Source: Hypoxylon rubiginosum (Eukaryota; Ascomycota; Sordariomycetes; Xylariales; Hypoxylaceae). From it: 64,000 nucleotides of DNA. Below, piece after piece: positions 1 through 12,364 of this stretch. Every line of letters begins with the position of its first letter. Position 1 is the stretch's first letter. The DNA is taken from assembly GCA_902806565.1 (NCBI GenBank), contig CADCXA010000056.1:1116001-1180000 (forward strand). Reading direction: 5' to 3'. Under the pieces are notes generated by a model. That model ran no database searches, was not told the origin of the DNA, and was given only the letters and a program-made list of their open reading frames with translations. The position numbers were made by a program, and so were the translations under genes.

Positions 1-1994
1 ACCTCCTCGGTACCCTCCTCGCGGCCCGCGATAGCCGCGGCCACGATAGCCACCGCCGTAGCCTCTCCCGCCGCGTAACCCACCACGAGGATTCTCGACG
101 GTATTATGTGCTGAACCACCAGAGCCGTGTTGCCCATCAGCCACCCTGCCGCTTGTGTTAGGGCCTGTTGGCGGTTGCGGTGTCGCGGTTGTCTGCGGCG
201 TCGGCCCACTTCCGCCACGACCTTGGCCGCGACGACGTACAAAAGGCCGTCTAGAATTCTTCGGCTTCCCCTCAACAGAGAATTCGATCTTCTTTATTGG
301 ATCTTCGGCCATCGCAAGACCTACCAAGCCAAAACGGTCCCAATCCTCCTTAGGAGTCGTCCAGGCTTGGAAAACGTTTTCCAGCTTCTCGAGCTTCCGC
401 ACTTCCGGCACCCAGCAGCGCACATATTCCCCGTCCTTGTCGTAATCGAAAGCTTGCTTTACTGGATTAAAGATTCTCGCTTCACCTCGAGGATCGTTTC
501 CTACTCCGGCCACATATTGCCAATTTGCCCAGTTCGACGAGACATCGTAATCAACCAGGAGCATTTCGTACCATTCCGCACCGTACCTCCAATCGATACA
601 CAGGTGCTTGGAGAGGAAACTGGCAACATTTTGGCGAGCACGATTCGATGTATACCCGGTGTGCAACAACTCCCTTTGAGACGCATCGATCAACCCCATT
701 CCAGTAGTACCATCAAACACCCTCTTAAGAAGCTTCGAAACTTCGTCTGCTGACTGTTCTTGGCCTTCTGCGATCTCATCCTCTTTGGCCGACTTCCACT
801 TATTAGCATGGTCGTCTCGAAACCCGGACCGAAGGAAGAGCTTTCCCTTGAACTTTCTATTGCAGAGCCTCATGTAGTCGCGCCATAATAATTCGAATCG
901 GATAGCTTTTGTTCCCTCGTTTTCCCCTTCGCCATACCCCTGAGACTCGGTTAGTGATTCATCCTTTCCATCCTCATACATCGCAAGTCTCTCGTGGATC
1001 TGACGAGCTGTGATACACCCTTGCGCGAGGTAGGCAGATAGCTTTGTACTAAAGTCACTCCCCAGTAGCCCGTTTCGCGAACTCTTATACGAGTAAACAC
1101 TACCAGACTTGACCAGATGGTCTAATCTGCTGCGGGCACGGTCCTCTCCGCCACGGAAAGGGTGCGCCGACTTGGCTCCCTCGGGAAACGGTGGGACCTC
1201 GGACAAAACGCTGCTGATGGGACGTAGCAATGACTCTTCGAATTCATCATATGAGGATGGAATCTCAAAAGGAGGTGCTTGACTTGGAATCTTAGCCTCC
1301 TCAAGTTTAGGCAACGCGTCTTTTGACGGGGTTGGCAGAGTTGCTCTGGGCTTCTCTCGAAGCGGTTCCATCATTTTTCTGTATGTTGTGAATACATCTG
1401 GAAGCTCTTGCGATGTGTCAAGTTTTAGATCCCGACTGGGATAGACATTCGTTAGTAGAGTTCAACCAAGGAGATAATCGCAACTCACTCGTCAACGAAG
1501 TATTTCTCATCGACCCAGATCCGAAAGTCTACATCGAGACTTGAACATGTCTCTGATATAGCCTTCTCGTCACGTTTCTCCTCAAACCCTTCTTCATCTA
1601 TCGTCCATACACCCCCAACATTGATGCCATTTTCATGCAGACCATTAATGAGCGTTCTCAACACAACATCGTACGTTCCTGTTCTGATCGTTAAGTCGCA
1701 CTCGAGCTTTTCGAGGTTCTCTTTCAAATTCCAGATTGATTGAGCGATGAATTTGGCTCGATGGGGCCCACATCTCCAGTAGCGCCCGACCTCCCCTCTA
1801 GCTTCGGCAAAGGGGGATTGGGTTCCTTCTTTCAAGAACCCTGAAACCTCAATCTGGTGTGGAAGTAAGACGTGAAGGGGTAGGATGTGCGTAAATCCAT
1901 GGTCTGATGTAGAAGCAAAATGATGAAGGATAGGATTGTCAGAGACACGCAGATCGTGGCGTACGATGTAGATGAGAACATTGCTCGTCGACAT
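1..1994 (-). CDS. Cryptochrome DASH (photolyase family), 3' end off the window
   Basis: Two exons are visible, 1489-1994 and <1-1435, separated by a GTGAGT...CCCAG intron at 1436-1488; the C-terminus lies beyond position 1. The N-terminus (VLIYIVRHDLRVSDNPILHH) is the photolyase antenna-binding Rossmann domain. Downstream come the FAD-domain signatures GLLGSDFSTKLSAYLAQGCI, WRDYMR, HTGYTSNRARQNVASFL and SSNWANWQYVAGVGNDPRGE, which are hallmarks of the DASH subfamily. Members bind FAD and a folate and repair CPD lesions, mainly in single-stranded DNA, under blue light; several also act in light signalling. After the catalytic domain (around position 250 downwards) the protein becomes an Arg/Gly-rich tail with repeated RGG/RGRG units, as described for other fungal cry-DASH proteins and suggestive of RNA or DNA binding. 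The large plus-strand open frame here is an antisense shadow. Confidence 0.95.
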
Positions 1995-4900
1995 GATGGG
2001 CTTGAAGAGCGATGACGTTTAGACACGCGTCAAATGAAGGATTAGAGTTGAGCCTTGGAGCTGTAGCTCCGTCTTGGTGAGATGAATGGGAACGGTTAAT
2101 ATGAAGGATGGCGAGTTAGAGTAACGGCGAAGACCCTAAAGTAGTTATCTCTAGCAGGGAACGAACTGAGCTCTGGTGGAGCCGGCACAGCTCTGGTGAA
2201 ATACAGCCGGCGGACAGGCGGTTTGACGTCTTGATAGTTGGCTTCTGCTCGCGCTCTCAAGCTTGGCAAGGTCGTATGCGCCAAGATCGACACTAGTAAT
2301 CATCAGGTATAAGCCCAGGACAAGCCAGTGCCTAATGAGCGAAGGGGGATCTTGGGTCAGCTCAGGGACTGAAGATCGAGGCGGCTGAAAGTAGTTCAGA
2401 TCCCCGTGTCCCATCGCTTTGGCCGATGTGTAATAGAGTAGGGCTGATCCACTTACATTTGATGGATCCTACCAGGGCAGTGGTCTCTACAGTCGAGCTA
2501 GAGCTTAGAGGCAGGCTGGCTTTTCTGAAAAGGGCAAGGCTTGTTCCAGATCAAGGTGTTTCGCCTTTAGGTTCCGAGGCCGCGCTAATGTAGGTGTGTA
2601 GTAGCGGGTTCGTTAGACTAACAGTCATAGGTAGCTGTCGATGGGTGGGCAGTCTGGAAATGATATATGTGAGAAGGGGGACGGAGGTTGAGGATCCCTT
2701 TAGTCCACCGTAGTCTGGTGAGGTGAATCCCACAGTGCTACTAGCTGCTGCTCAACCGAATCGGGCGTTCTTGAAGTGAGAAGCATCCGGAATACGATTC
2801 CGATTCGCATACGGTGCGAGTGTCTATGGTGGATGGGGTGGATAGGTATCAAGAAAACGAAGGGGACGTACGAGGAACACGACATAAATAAGACTGCCCT
2901 TAGACGACTAGAAAGTCCTAGGCCCCGTGGCAACGCAGACTTTCGGCAGAGAGAGAGAGAGTAATACCAAGACCAAGACCAGCAGACCACGATGGTGACA
3001 AGATCCACCGAGAATATTAGAAGGGGGGGTCTATCTCACGATGGTAAGGGATAAGCAGTCTTGGGGGTCTTGGGGGGACCCAGACTTGCAACCCTGGACC
3101 TAGACCTCTGAAGAGTTGACGCAGTAGAGGAAACAAGGGATGGAAATTGAGGGCTCCGCCGTGGTCTGGAGCGGGATGAAGCGGGAGCCCCGTTTCCCAG
3201 ATCCCAGGAAACCCAGGAAAGAGATAAGGGCATCTAGCTTGTGTCGACCCATCGTGCTGGATGTGTACGTGTGATTCTTTCTCGGGTAGATTGGCGGATT
3301 GACAGATTGGTCATGCGATATAGTGTAGTGAAGATCGAGTAGGAAAGAGCTGCACCCGCCGGTTTCCATGATTTCCATGATGGCCAGAATTGGGTCCGGG
3401 GCCTAGAGATCGGGAACCCGTAAAATAAGATTTTTGGGGGACAAAAGCCAGGGGTCAGGGGGGGGGGGATCCTCCGGAATGAACTTAGAGGCTGACGTAC
3501 ATTTGCGGAGCACATTTTCCAAGCATCGCATTGGTCGATGGGAGTAGGTGCTCTCCCGTCTAGGCCTAGAAGCTAAACTTCCCCTGCCGACCCTTAACTG
3601 CCCTGACTGCTCTCAACTGCCCTCAACTGCCTCAGCCAGCCAGCCAGGCCAGGCTTATTTAGTCTCTCAGTTACCGGTTTAGTAGGTTAGTATAGGTAGG
3701 GAACAAGCCACAGGTAGGTACAGTTACTTGCGGCGAACATGTGGCCACCTGTTGTAGATCACAAGCATTCTAGGATTATTCCCGATCTCTCTCACACACA
3801 CTTCGTCCCAATTTGACTTCAAGCACTGCAGGTAAAAAGCATTGCAGGCAAATATGGTAAACATCGAATACGATAGGAGGCAATATGATTGCCCAAGTAG
3901 TGCCTGTCAGCCTATAAGCGTCAAGCTACGACTCGCAGTCTCGCATCATAGCCTTAGCCTTGTCCTTGTCCTTGGCCTTGGCCTTAGCCCGCTGAGTCTT
4001 TAGTAGGTAAGCTTCAATAATAAATTCGACTTCTGCGCGCCGACTTTTATGTAGACATTGAGAGAGTATATCAGATCTATGCAAATCGCATACACTTCCA
4101 AGTCTGTAGCATTGGTGTGTATGTATGTATGTGGGTGTGTGTGGTAAAGGTACGTCTCCCCTAGCCCGCGATGATTACATAACTTCTAAAAGATGCCGAC
4201 TCAATATGAGATATGACAGCAGGTTTCAATTCTAGGCACAGCAATTATGTGCCTACGTCGATCCTCAGGAGTCGCCGATAGGATACATACCTCACATACG
4301 TGACATAGCTCCTATCTCGAAGCATTGGAGATCTCTACTAGCGCCGGTGCTGAGTGTGTACGGTAGTTGTGAAGTGCCTCGGCGGTGTGCGGTTTTGAGC
4401 CCTATCTTACAGGTCATAAATTTTGCTTCTGGACCATCCCTCTCGGAAGCCCAGCTGTGGATGTCTACCTAACTGGGCCTAATTGAGAGGATGTTGAGAT
4501 ATGACAGGCCACTACCCCTACCCGTCTAGGCAAACCGAACTTGACTGACACTCTAGTTCTAGACCAGACCCTTAATCAGCTTCTCCTCGCGTGTTACAGG
4601 ATCAATATATCTCATATCTCTCCAATGCCGGTTACAAATTACCAATTCGGAAATTGTCGAACCTCTCTGCATCGACGACGGGGTTCACTTTGGGTAGCCG
4701 GCAAGCGTCAGCCTCGTGGTGGATTTTGCTTCTCTTTCACTCGCCCACATGCCGACTGTAGAACGTCGATCGAAGTCGAGGGTCTTCAATATTCGCATCG
4801 GTTCGCTATGCTTCGCTAGCAGAGACTGACGATGCCCGCCCACAGTCTGTCGTGCATATCAGTGGTTGTGTTTTACCTATTCTTGCGGAGAGTAGATGTT

Positions 4901-7429
4901 ACTCATGCAGTCTACCGGCAGCGTGCCGTCTCCGATAGGAGGTTCCACGAGCCATGCATTTTACATGCCTGCTTATTTCAAAAAGAAAAAGAGAAGAAGG
5001 AAAGAAAAAAAGCTCCAGCATCTTGCTAAACCGCTAAACCCATACTCACAACGGCCCGTGTAGTGTCACGATAGATGGCGTTTTACTCCCAGTTAGCCGG
5101 CACCAGGATTTATATGAAACGTCCATATTTCGAATGCCATGTGGCATGTCGATCTTCTGGAAGAGAGCATGGAAATAACACTTTTATTAATGATAGGGTC
5201 TCTTGTGCGACGGGCGTGGGCACAGTCGATAGGCAGTTGGTAGACCGGTCATCCCACTTACGGCCCAAATACAACCTAGCGGAGGTTGTAAATTATCGCG
5301 ACCCATTATACCGTACCGCTTTTTTTTTCTTTCGAATTTTAATTGTGCTCTCACGCGCTTTTGCTTTCTCATATTTCATTCGGGTATCTGGAATAGGTCG
5401 TGTTATATGGGAGTGACGATCCCACTGTATAAACCAGGAGATAGATATGTATCTGACGGACGCCAGCTTTGCCAGAGTCAAGTCACAACGAGTTTGGTCT
5501 TGCTATAGACCCAAGGCAAATGTCAGTCAGTGCTTATTCCCAGTTCTTCTTCCACATAAGCTGTTGAGTTGCTAAATATAAGTCGTGGTAGGCTGGGCCT
5601 GGACCTAGACCTGGACCATAGGTATCTCATCCCACAACCCACAATCCATATCTAGGGTGTGACTAGACTATAAGTCGTCCGTCAAGACGAGGCCTTATAA
5701 AATTCAACGATTGGTCAAGACTTACAAATTTGCGCCTTATCTGCAAATGACCGCCCTATGCGCAAACCGTTCCTGTTCCGAGCATCTGAGCCGGCATCGT
5801 CATGTAAGGTCCAGCCAGCTTTGCCCTTGTCAGGCTGCATGGGCTGCGGCATATTGCATGGGTTTCCTGCACGTCGGTTTGCGATCTAGAATCTCCAGCG
5901 TCGAGCCTTACAATCGAGCCACATACGATTTGACAACCTCCGAGAAAGCCGCACGCATACGGCGGTAACGCAACCGAACCGTCATACACCCTCATACGAC
6001 ACGAGAAGCAGCAAGACCCCAATGCCATTCTCTCTGCCGAATGACCAGCATGTAATATAGCCCGCCATCTTATAGGCCGCTCTGCTTCCTGTCGTGAACT
6101 GGGGCACGCATCCAAGAAGAATTTTACACGCGCGCGACAATGCAGGGAAGTTGGCTATACGGTGAGGCACCAGGAGGGAAAGATTACGCGATATACCTAC
6201 CCCTTGGGAAACTAGCTCGTCGTTTTCTTCTCATGAAGCATTCCCGTCTAATATCTCTTGGGATTCGTAACTACGATATTAGCAATGCAGGCCGCATAGC
6301 AACGGGACATGGTTGAGATCTCACGATCTCTACAGCCGTGCATTATGACTCGGATCTTGCAATGGTTGAACCCGGAACCATGCTGGGCCATTAACACATA
6401 GGTATATACGGTCTTGGAGAAGCAATACTGCCTGCAAGGTTGATTGCCCACGATCTATTCTGGCAAGACAGCATCCATCAGATCGTAGGCAACGACCTTC
6501 GTATTGGGCACCTACACTAAGTGGCGTGACTTCATACGGCTTCTAGGGTCCTCCGTTAGGCTCTTCTGCGCATGTTTAAACTACCTAATGGCCCCCACGG
6601 AGATCGTGTTAAGGCAAGGACTCTCAGACGATAATTCCTGGACTCGGAAGGCCTTCGTAGCTGCTGGTGTTACCAAGTCGCTACAGTCCTTGAATTGGAT
6701 GACTAGGACTAGGGCTAGGAATATCAAAAGCAACCATACTGCTGCCGCGTACAGAAACATTCCGGATGCCTCATCAAAACATGTCAGTATTTCCTAGGCC
6801 TTTTTCCGCCCGTGGATGTTGGCAAGACGGAGGGCTCACTTGTCAGGGACATGAGTCACGCTGTCTCAACTGACAAACAAGTAATCCTTCGAGCCAGTCG
6901 GTACATTTCTGGCAGGTTCTAGGACGAAATGCATAGAAGCGTCAACCTTGGTGGGCGTCGTTGTAGAACTAGGACTCAGGTGAGTCTAGGATTATGTTGA
7001 TCAATTTTCCTCACGTCTTTGCCGCACGAAGATAAGTCGTAACGATTTACAAGGCAATAAGGCCGTGGTCGGGTTGATATTGATTGGGTAGCTAAGGTAA
7101 GTCGAGGCTAGCATTATTAGTGAGAATAAATAGAATCTTGTCGACCGGCTTGGGCGAAATCTAAGTCCTTTTCAGCTGGGGTACATACTACGTATATCAA
7201 GACGGTCGTCGATCCCTCCCTCGGAGAAAAGACGCGAGTCTAGGTTCGAATGTTAGGCCAATCTGCAATGGCCGTGAAGATGGAGATAAGACCGAATTAC
7301 ACCATCATTTCCTCGTAGGTGACAAAAAGGAGGGACATCGGGGATTTGTGACGGTGCATTTCGGAACCACGGCACATAGACTGACTGATTGACTATCTGA
7401 CTGCTTCGTATCCACGTACAAAACAGCTG

Positions 7430-7463
7430 GGCTATGTAGCGACGCTGGCTATGTAGCGACGCT
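7430..7463. repeat. 17-bp perfect tandem duplication
   Basis: The 17-mer GGCTATGTAGCGACGCT occurs twice back to back (7430-7446 and 7447-7463) without mismatch, which points to a recent slippage or duplication. No gene lies nearby. Confidence 0.9.
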
Positions 7464-8365
7464 GTTGAATAATATGAAACCCAACACGGAATTGATAAAA
7501 ATGACGTCTTGGAGGTTACAACGCGTTCGTGATATCGAGGCTGATCTGAACGGGCTTTTCCGTTGGCGACTAAGATTTAGGTAGCGCGTTAATTGTTCAA
7601 GTTAGACACGCTGCATCTTGCATCGCTTTGCCATCGCGTTCACCGAGAGGACTCCGACGAAACGATTACTATGGTAGCACCTTTTCCCCACAATGGCCGT
7701 AGCTTGCGTGGCGCAGTTTTGCTGCAGCGCAGTAAAGTTTCTCTGGGGGACAGGGGGATTGAGGGTGCGATAATGGTGTTAGTGTACTAACTTCGGAGTG
7801 GCAGTCATAAGTAGAAAATAGGAGGTAGTGGAGTTTGGCCGGTAACAGATAAGTGAAACCAGAAGCGATGGGCAATGGGAGGACTCCTTTTTTAGGGACC
7901 ACCAATTGTACAATGAGGACGCCAATTGACAAGGGGGGGGGCTGGGGATTCGGGTCTAAGCAATTCTGAGCATTAGGGGGGACATGGGGGGGGACCACTG
8001 GGGACCAGTAACTTACCTCGACCTATCACTAGAACCACTAGAACCACTAGAAAAAGACAAGCTATAGTACCCTAGGTACCTAAAGACATGTACTAACAGC
8101 ATTCACCAATGTAACTCTGCTGCATCTTGCTGCGAGCGCCTCCGGGTCCCAATTCCGCCTCCAAAACATTTGATGAGGCTGAATCAATCTGATCAATCAT
8201 CCAAACCTTGTTTTTCAACGTCAACTCTTCTATTCTCATCTCAAAATATGACAAGACCGTCTGCGAGCGCTTCCTTATACCTCGGCATAATCGAATAGCG
8301 CTACGCGGCATTGTTAGGCCGCCATTGGGCCACCCCAAATATTGGCCTCACTCACTCACCTGATC

Positions 8366-8389
8366 GCGGTTTTGCGGTTTTGCGGTTTT
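8366..8389. repeat. Three tandem copies of GCGGTTTT
   Basis: Three perfect 8-bp units sit about 350 bp upstream of the zinc-finger start codon, inside its probable promoter. It may be a simple slippage product; no known factor site is claimed. Confidence 0.85.
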
Positions 8390-8735
8390 GCTGGTAGAGT
8401 GACCGACTCTGCGACGAGGACAGGGTCCTTGGTCCTTGGTCCGTGGTCTGCGAGGTCTCACACACCTTTCACAACCCTCACCACCTTCAGCCCACGTCAC
8501 TTCCAACGCGCGCCCATTTCAGTCTCATGTGTCCTTCCCGCCACTGAGAGCTGAGAGCTTGGACTGAGCCGTTCTTCAGCGGAAACATATTTCTCCTCGC
8601 GAGCACGCACGCATTAGTCTCTCACCCAGACCAGTGAGAAAGCTTGCAGCCAACTCTTTTTGCAGGAGATCTCTTTTCTTTTCTTTTCTTTTCTTTTCTT
8701 CTTTTACTACGGGCTCCCAGGCTCTCACATTCACC

Positions 8736-10742
8736 ATGGTGCCCACTTTAAGCACCAGGTCCGGCCTCACAGCCCGGGATAGTCACCTGTCCCCCGGCGC
8801 GATCGCTGGGACAGTCATCGGCTGTGTGATCGGAGGTAGCCTGTTGCTCCTGGTCGTAGGCTTTCTTTACTTCCGGTACCGACGGATGTCCAAAGAGGCC
8901 AGGGATACAGAAAGCCTACCAACTGCAAAGGCAGCCCTCGCCCAAGGTAGGACTTTGTTCCATATTCCAGGCTTCCCATCTAGACAGGCCCCTCCCGCAC
9001 AGGCAGACGACCCCCATTCTCTAAAGGATGGCATGGGCAGGACTGTCCCAACCTTGAGCGATGGCGCAGAAACCCAGCAGTCGCAGATATCTGGCTATGG
9101 GGATGACCTGATAAGGCATGATGAATCCCATTATACACATCCAGACTTCGGTCAGCCCCTCCCCCCAGGCATCGACTTCTCTTTGCCCCCTCAGCCGCCA
9201 GCCTTCCCACCAGTCAGTGACCCTGACCCCGAGCTACCTTCGGACCATGCCTCTCCAAGTCACGAGGCTGCGAACTCTAGTTATTATGACACCAGAATCT
9301 CCATGGACTCGGATCCCGAGATAGCACAAATGCCAATGTCCAGACAGATGACCGAGCTTTACGAGGCACAACTTAAAAATTCGCGAGAACACCGAAGAAA
9401 AAGAAGCGGCTCCCTGAGCAGTCGTATCTGGAACAGCATCAAGAGGAAGCGTTCCACACACTCGTCGACTCATGGCACCGGCAGTCCTCACTATTCAGGG
9501 TCAAACCAGTATTTCCCTACTTCGCCAGTTACCAGCCCAGTTACTATCAAGCAGGAGCCTGGCTTGGAAATGGCGGAAGGAATCGGTATGCAAAAAGCAG
9601 CTCCCACGAATCGATATTTTGAAGAGCCTAGCGAAATTTCCGAAGAGACGGGTGTCACAGGCACTTCTGCAGCGGGAAGCCGGGTAGGACAAGATCAGCA
9701 GCAGCACAAGAGGCAGAAGCGAGTTGATTCCCAACGAATTGATTCACAGTACGATGGATTCCCTCTTCGGACTAGTTCGTCAATACGAGAGACCACCGAG
9801 CGGGATCCTGAGCTGCCTTCAGCTGTTCTGAGGAGTCACGACTCCACTGACCGGTTGCCTCACTCAGCTCAGCCACAATCCGAGACCCGGCCCCAAGAAC
9901 GTCTTATGAGCCCGGCCATCCCGGAGCCCATGGAACTCGACGAGACACTCGATGGTGTTCATAGACCTATATTCCAAGCCTCTCGCTCTCCCGCTCTACC
10001 ACCTGAGTCATTCGTGTCGCCGATGTCCATCATGCAACCATCCAACGCTGCCGAGAAGGCTGCTTATACACACTACCAAATGGAGAACTCCATGTCACCT
10101 CCAACCTTTCCTACCTCTCCTCCCGAGATTATCACCAACCAACCGTCGCAGGAGAACGTCGAATATGCCACTGAAAACCACCAAGACGACTTTGACGCCG
10201 ACAGCTTCCTCGACATACCTAGCGATGACGAGCCGCGGCTGTCTAGCGATTCGTATGATTACTCGACTACACCGGGACAAAGCTCGACGGATCCGTCCAT
10301 GGGAAGGACACCAGATACCCGGATCACGGTGTCGCCATCCCCGTACCCAAATACGAACGAGCACGTCAAGACAGACCCGGAATCAAGTTCTTCGCCGGAG
10401 GTTACCAGACCTTCTCCCCAGTCCCCTGGCCACATGTGCGAGGAATGTGGACGGTACTTCGACCAGGTCCACAAGCTCAACCATCACAAGCGTTATCACG
10501 ACCGCAAGCACGAATGCCCGTATGAGGGATGTGACAAGAGGTTCGGTACCAAGACACATCTCGACCGTCACATCAACGATAAGCATGTAAAGTCGAAAGC
10601 ATATCACTGCACAGATCCGACGTGTGCGTACTACAGGGGCCGCAAGGCATTCCCGAGGAAGGATAATTGGAGACGGCACATGGTCAAGAAGCACGGAAGC
10701 ACGCCGAACGAGCTAGAGGCGATGGACGAGTCGGTGGGATGA
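8736..10742 (+). CDS. C2H2 zinc-finger protein with N-terminal transmembrane anchor
   Basis: Single-exon gene of 668 aa. I place the start at 8736 because its ATG sits in a good context (CACCATGG) just after a CT-rich tract typical of fungal leaders; the frame is open back to another ATG at 8634, which would only translate that tract. Residues about 22-46 (GAIAGTVIGCVIGGSLLLLV...) form one strongly hydrophobic helix followed by a basic RYRR stop-transfer, so the protein looks like a single-pass membrane protein without a classical signal peptide. A long Ser/Pro/Glu-rich disordered region follows, containing basic clusters near residue 220-245 (EHRRKRSGS, KRKRS). Residues about 567-655 hold three C2H2 fingers (CEECGRYF...HHKRYH, CPYEGCDKRF...HINDKH, CTDPTCAYYRGRKAF...HMVKKH). 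A membrane-tethered transcription factor released by cleavage is an inference. An orthologue comparison would test whether the helix is conserved. Confidence 0.85.
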   Translation: MVPTLSTRSGLTARDSHLSPGAIAGTVIGCVIGGSLLLLVVGFLYFRYRRMSKEARDTESLPTAKAALAQGRTLFHIPGFPSRQAPPAQADDPHSLKDGMGRTVPTLSDGAETQQSQISGYGDDLIRHDESHYTHPDFGQPLPPGIDFSLPPQPPAFPPVSDPDPELPSDHASPSHEAANSSYYDTRISMDSDPEIAQMPMSRQMTELYEAQLKNSREHRRKRSGSLSSRIWNSIKRKRSTHSSTHGTGSPHYSGSNQYFPTSPVTSPVTIKQEPGLEMAEGIGMQKAAPTNRYFEEPSEISEETGVTGTSAAGSRVGQDQQQHKRQKRVDSQRIDSQYDGFPLRTSSSIRETTERDPELPSAVLRSHDSTDRLPHSAQPQSETRPQERLMSPAIPEPMELDETLDGVHRPIFQASRSPALPPESFVSPMSIMQPSNAAEKAAYTHYQMENSMSPPTFPTSPPEIITNQPSQENVEYATENHQDDFDADSFLDIPSDDEPRLSSDSYDYSTTPGQSSTDPSMGRTPDTRITVSPSPYPNTNEHVKTDPESSSSPEVTRPSPQSPGHMCEECGRYFDQVHKLNHHKRYHDRKHECPYEGCDKRFGTKTHLDRHINDKHVKSKAYHCTDPTCAYYRGRKAFPRKDNWRRHMVKKHGSTPNELEAMDESVG

Positions 10743-12364
10743 CAGTCAAGGACTATTTAGCCTTTGCCTCGTTTTTTCTTTGCCCCTGCCGTCCGTAAAC
10801 ACGGTGCTACGTGTGACATGGCGGTTCTACTATCTTGGGTGCTTCAATGAAGCCAGCTTCGGATCGGCAAAGGGATTTCGGTATGAAAACCAAATCCGCG
10901 GACGGTGGACTCAGACCGCCGTGGATTTCACTTGGCGATGCCAAGTCTCCATCGTCGTCGCGGCTCAACTTATGAGCAACTCTTAACAGCCCTCGTGTCC
11001 CTTTTAAGATACCCTTACCGACATACGCGTTCGTCGTTAACCCAAACAGCGGGAATGTGTTTTTCTCAGCAACTATTCACTTTTACATACTCTTCTCACA
11101 TCCATTGCACTCTTTTTAGATACCTAACGTAAGATATATCTGGTAATAGCATAGGGATAAAGCGAAGCAAGCGAATTCGGGTCCTTTCTAATTTGGTCCA
11201 TTGTAACAAAAAGCAACGGCGCTAGCGGGTTTCCTTCGAGGTATATATATTTTCTCGTCAACGGTATAGGGCTTTGTTCTCGCGAATGCGACGAAGGGAA
11301 TCCGAGGGCAAAAAGGACAGATAGATGGAAACTCTCAGGCAGTCTACATTATGACTATTTTCCAATTAAGTTGCAAGTAGAGCCAAAGTTCATACTACGT
11401 TTGAATATATTCTCTCCTTGTGGCCCTGTGTGCTAGACTTTGCTTGTCTGCGTAAGACTACAATGTAGATAGTAGATACAGGTAGAGTTGAAGGGAATGA
11501 TACAATACCCAAGAGGGAAAAAGCAGTCTTAAATACTAGTGACGGAGAACCCATCGCACCGTCACGATTCTAGGCCTAGATCCTCTCGCAACATTGCCCA
11601 ATTTTCACCAGAGAACCAACACCGCCCTTTTTCGATGGAACATATGACGAAAAGAAAGAAAGCCAAGCAAAAGCTAAGCTTCAGAACAAACAAGCTCGCG
11701 TCTTGACGATGCGACGATGGGACCCCCGGCGACTGTGGGGTTTCGAGCAGGGGGTCGCCGGCGCTGGGCGCCCATCCAAACGGTCGCAACCCTTGCCGCG
11801 AAACACGGAGAAGCCTCGACTCGGCCAACTCTCTCACAGGAGCGGTATTGAATTCGCTGTTTGGTATTATTGTTAGGTAGTACGGTAGGTATATATCAAT
11901 ATTTCCTCTTTAATTTTCTCTCGCTTTACCTACGTAGTATTATACTACCTAGCCCTTCTGCTGTTCTATTACCCCCTTTTTCTTGGCAGTCGTCTGGACT
12001 CCGGTCGCGTAGCTTGCGAAATGGATATGGAATTTCCAGTCGAAGCAAGAACAGGCTAATGAGCTAGCTTGTCGCTTTTGAATTGCTCGTTTGATCTTCG
12101 TGATCCTAGGTAGGGAGCGGCATACTATCTATACATAATGAAGGCTACACGCTACGACAACTTGACGAAGCGTCAAATAAGCTTCTTCTATTTCTTTTCC
12201 TCCCGTCTTCTTGATTGCTTCTCTTCTTTTCAGCTCTTGACGGGTTTCGTTATTTCCTTCTTGCATCTTCGCTTCTCTTGTATTCTTCCTCCGGGCCCGG
12301 TTCTGCCCCGTTCTTTTCTACTTTCTTCTTCCTACCTGCCTACCTAGATACGTACCTAATCAGG
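10743..12364. other. Intergenic region, 3' UTR and 5' leader
   Basis: Contains the 3' region of the zinc-finger gene and the promoter and leader of the secreted hydrolase (CT-rich around 12180-12340). An 8-bp GC-rich inverted repeat (11726-11733 with 11754-11761, CCGGCGAC/GTCGCCGG) stands out in otherwise AT-rich DNA. No supported gene was seen. Confidence 0.55.

Larger units (their letters stand above)
1995..8735. other. Gene-poor intergenic region (6.7 kb)
   Basis: No open frame here has a recognisable domain, fungal codon pattern or splice-joined extension; all are below about 120 codons. It holds a G11-12 run near 3461, a (GT/GTAT)-rich tract near 4110-4145, CCTTGG/CCTTGT hexamer repeats near 3956-3990, a 17-bp tandem duplication (7430-7463), a 10-bp ACTAGAACC(A) repeat near 8032-8052 and an 8-bp repeat (8366-8389). 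The last several hundred bases are the promoter and leader of the zinc-finger gene, with a long CT-rich tract around 8667-8704. Confidence 0.6.

Noticed and set aside
127..753. 208-codon open frame on the plus strand
   Set aside because: Antisense to the cry-DASH coding exon, whose conserved motifs are unmistakable.
8634..8735. Upstream start of the zinc-finger gene giving a signal-peptide-like N-terminus
   Set aside because: The extra residues come from a CT-rich leader tract; the ATG at 8736 has a much better context.
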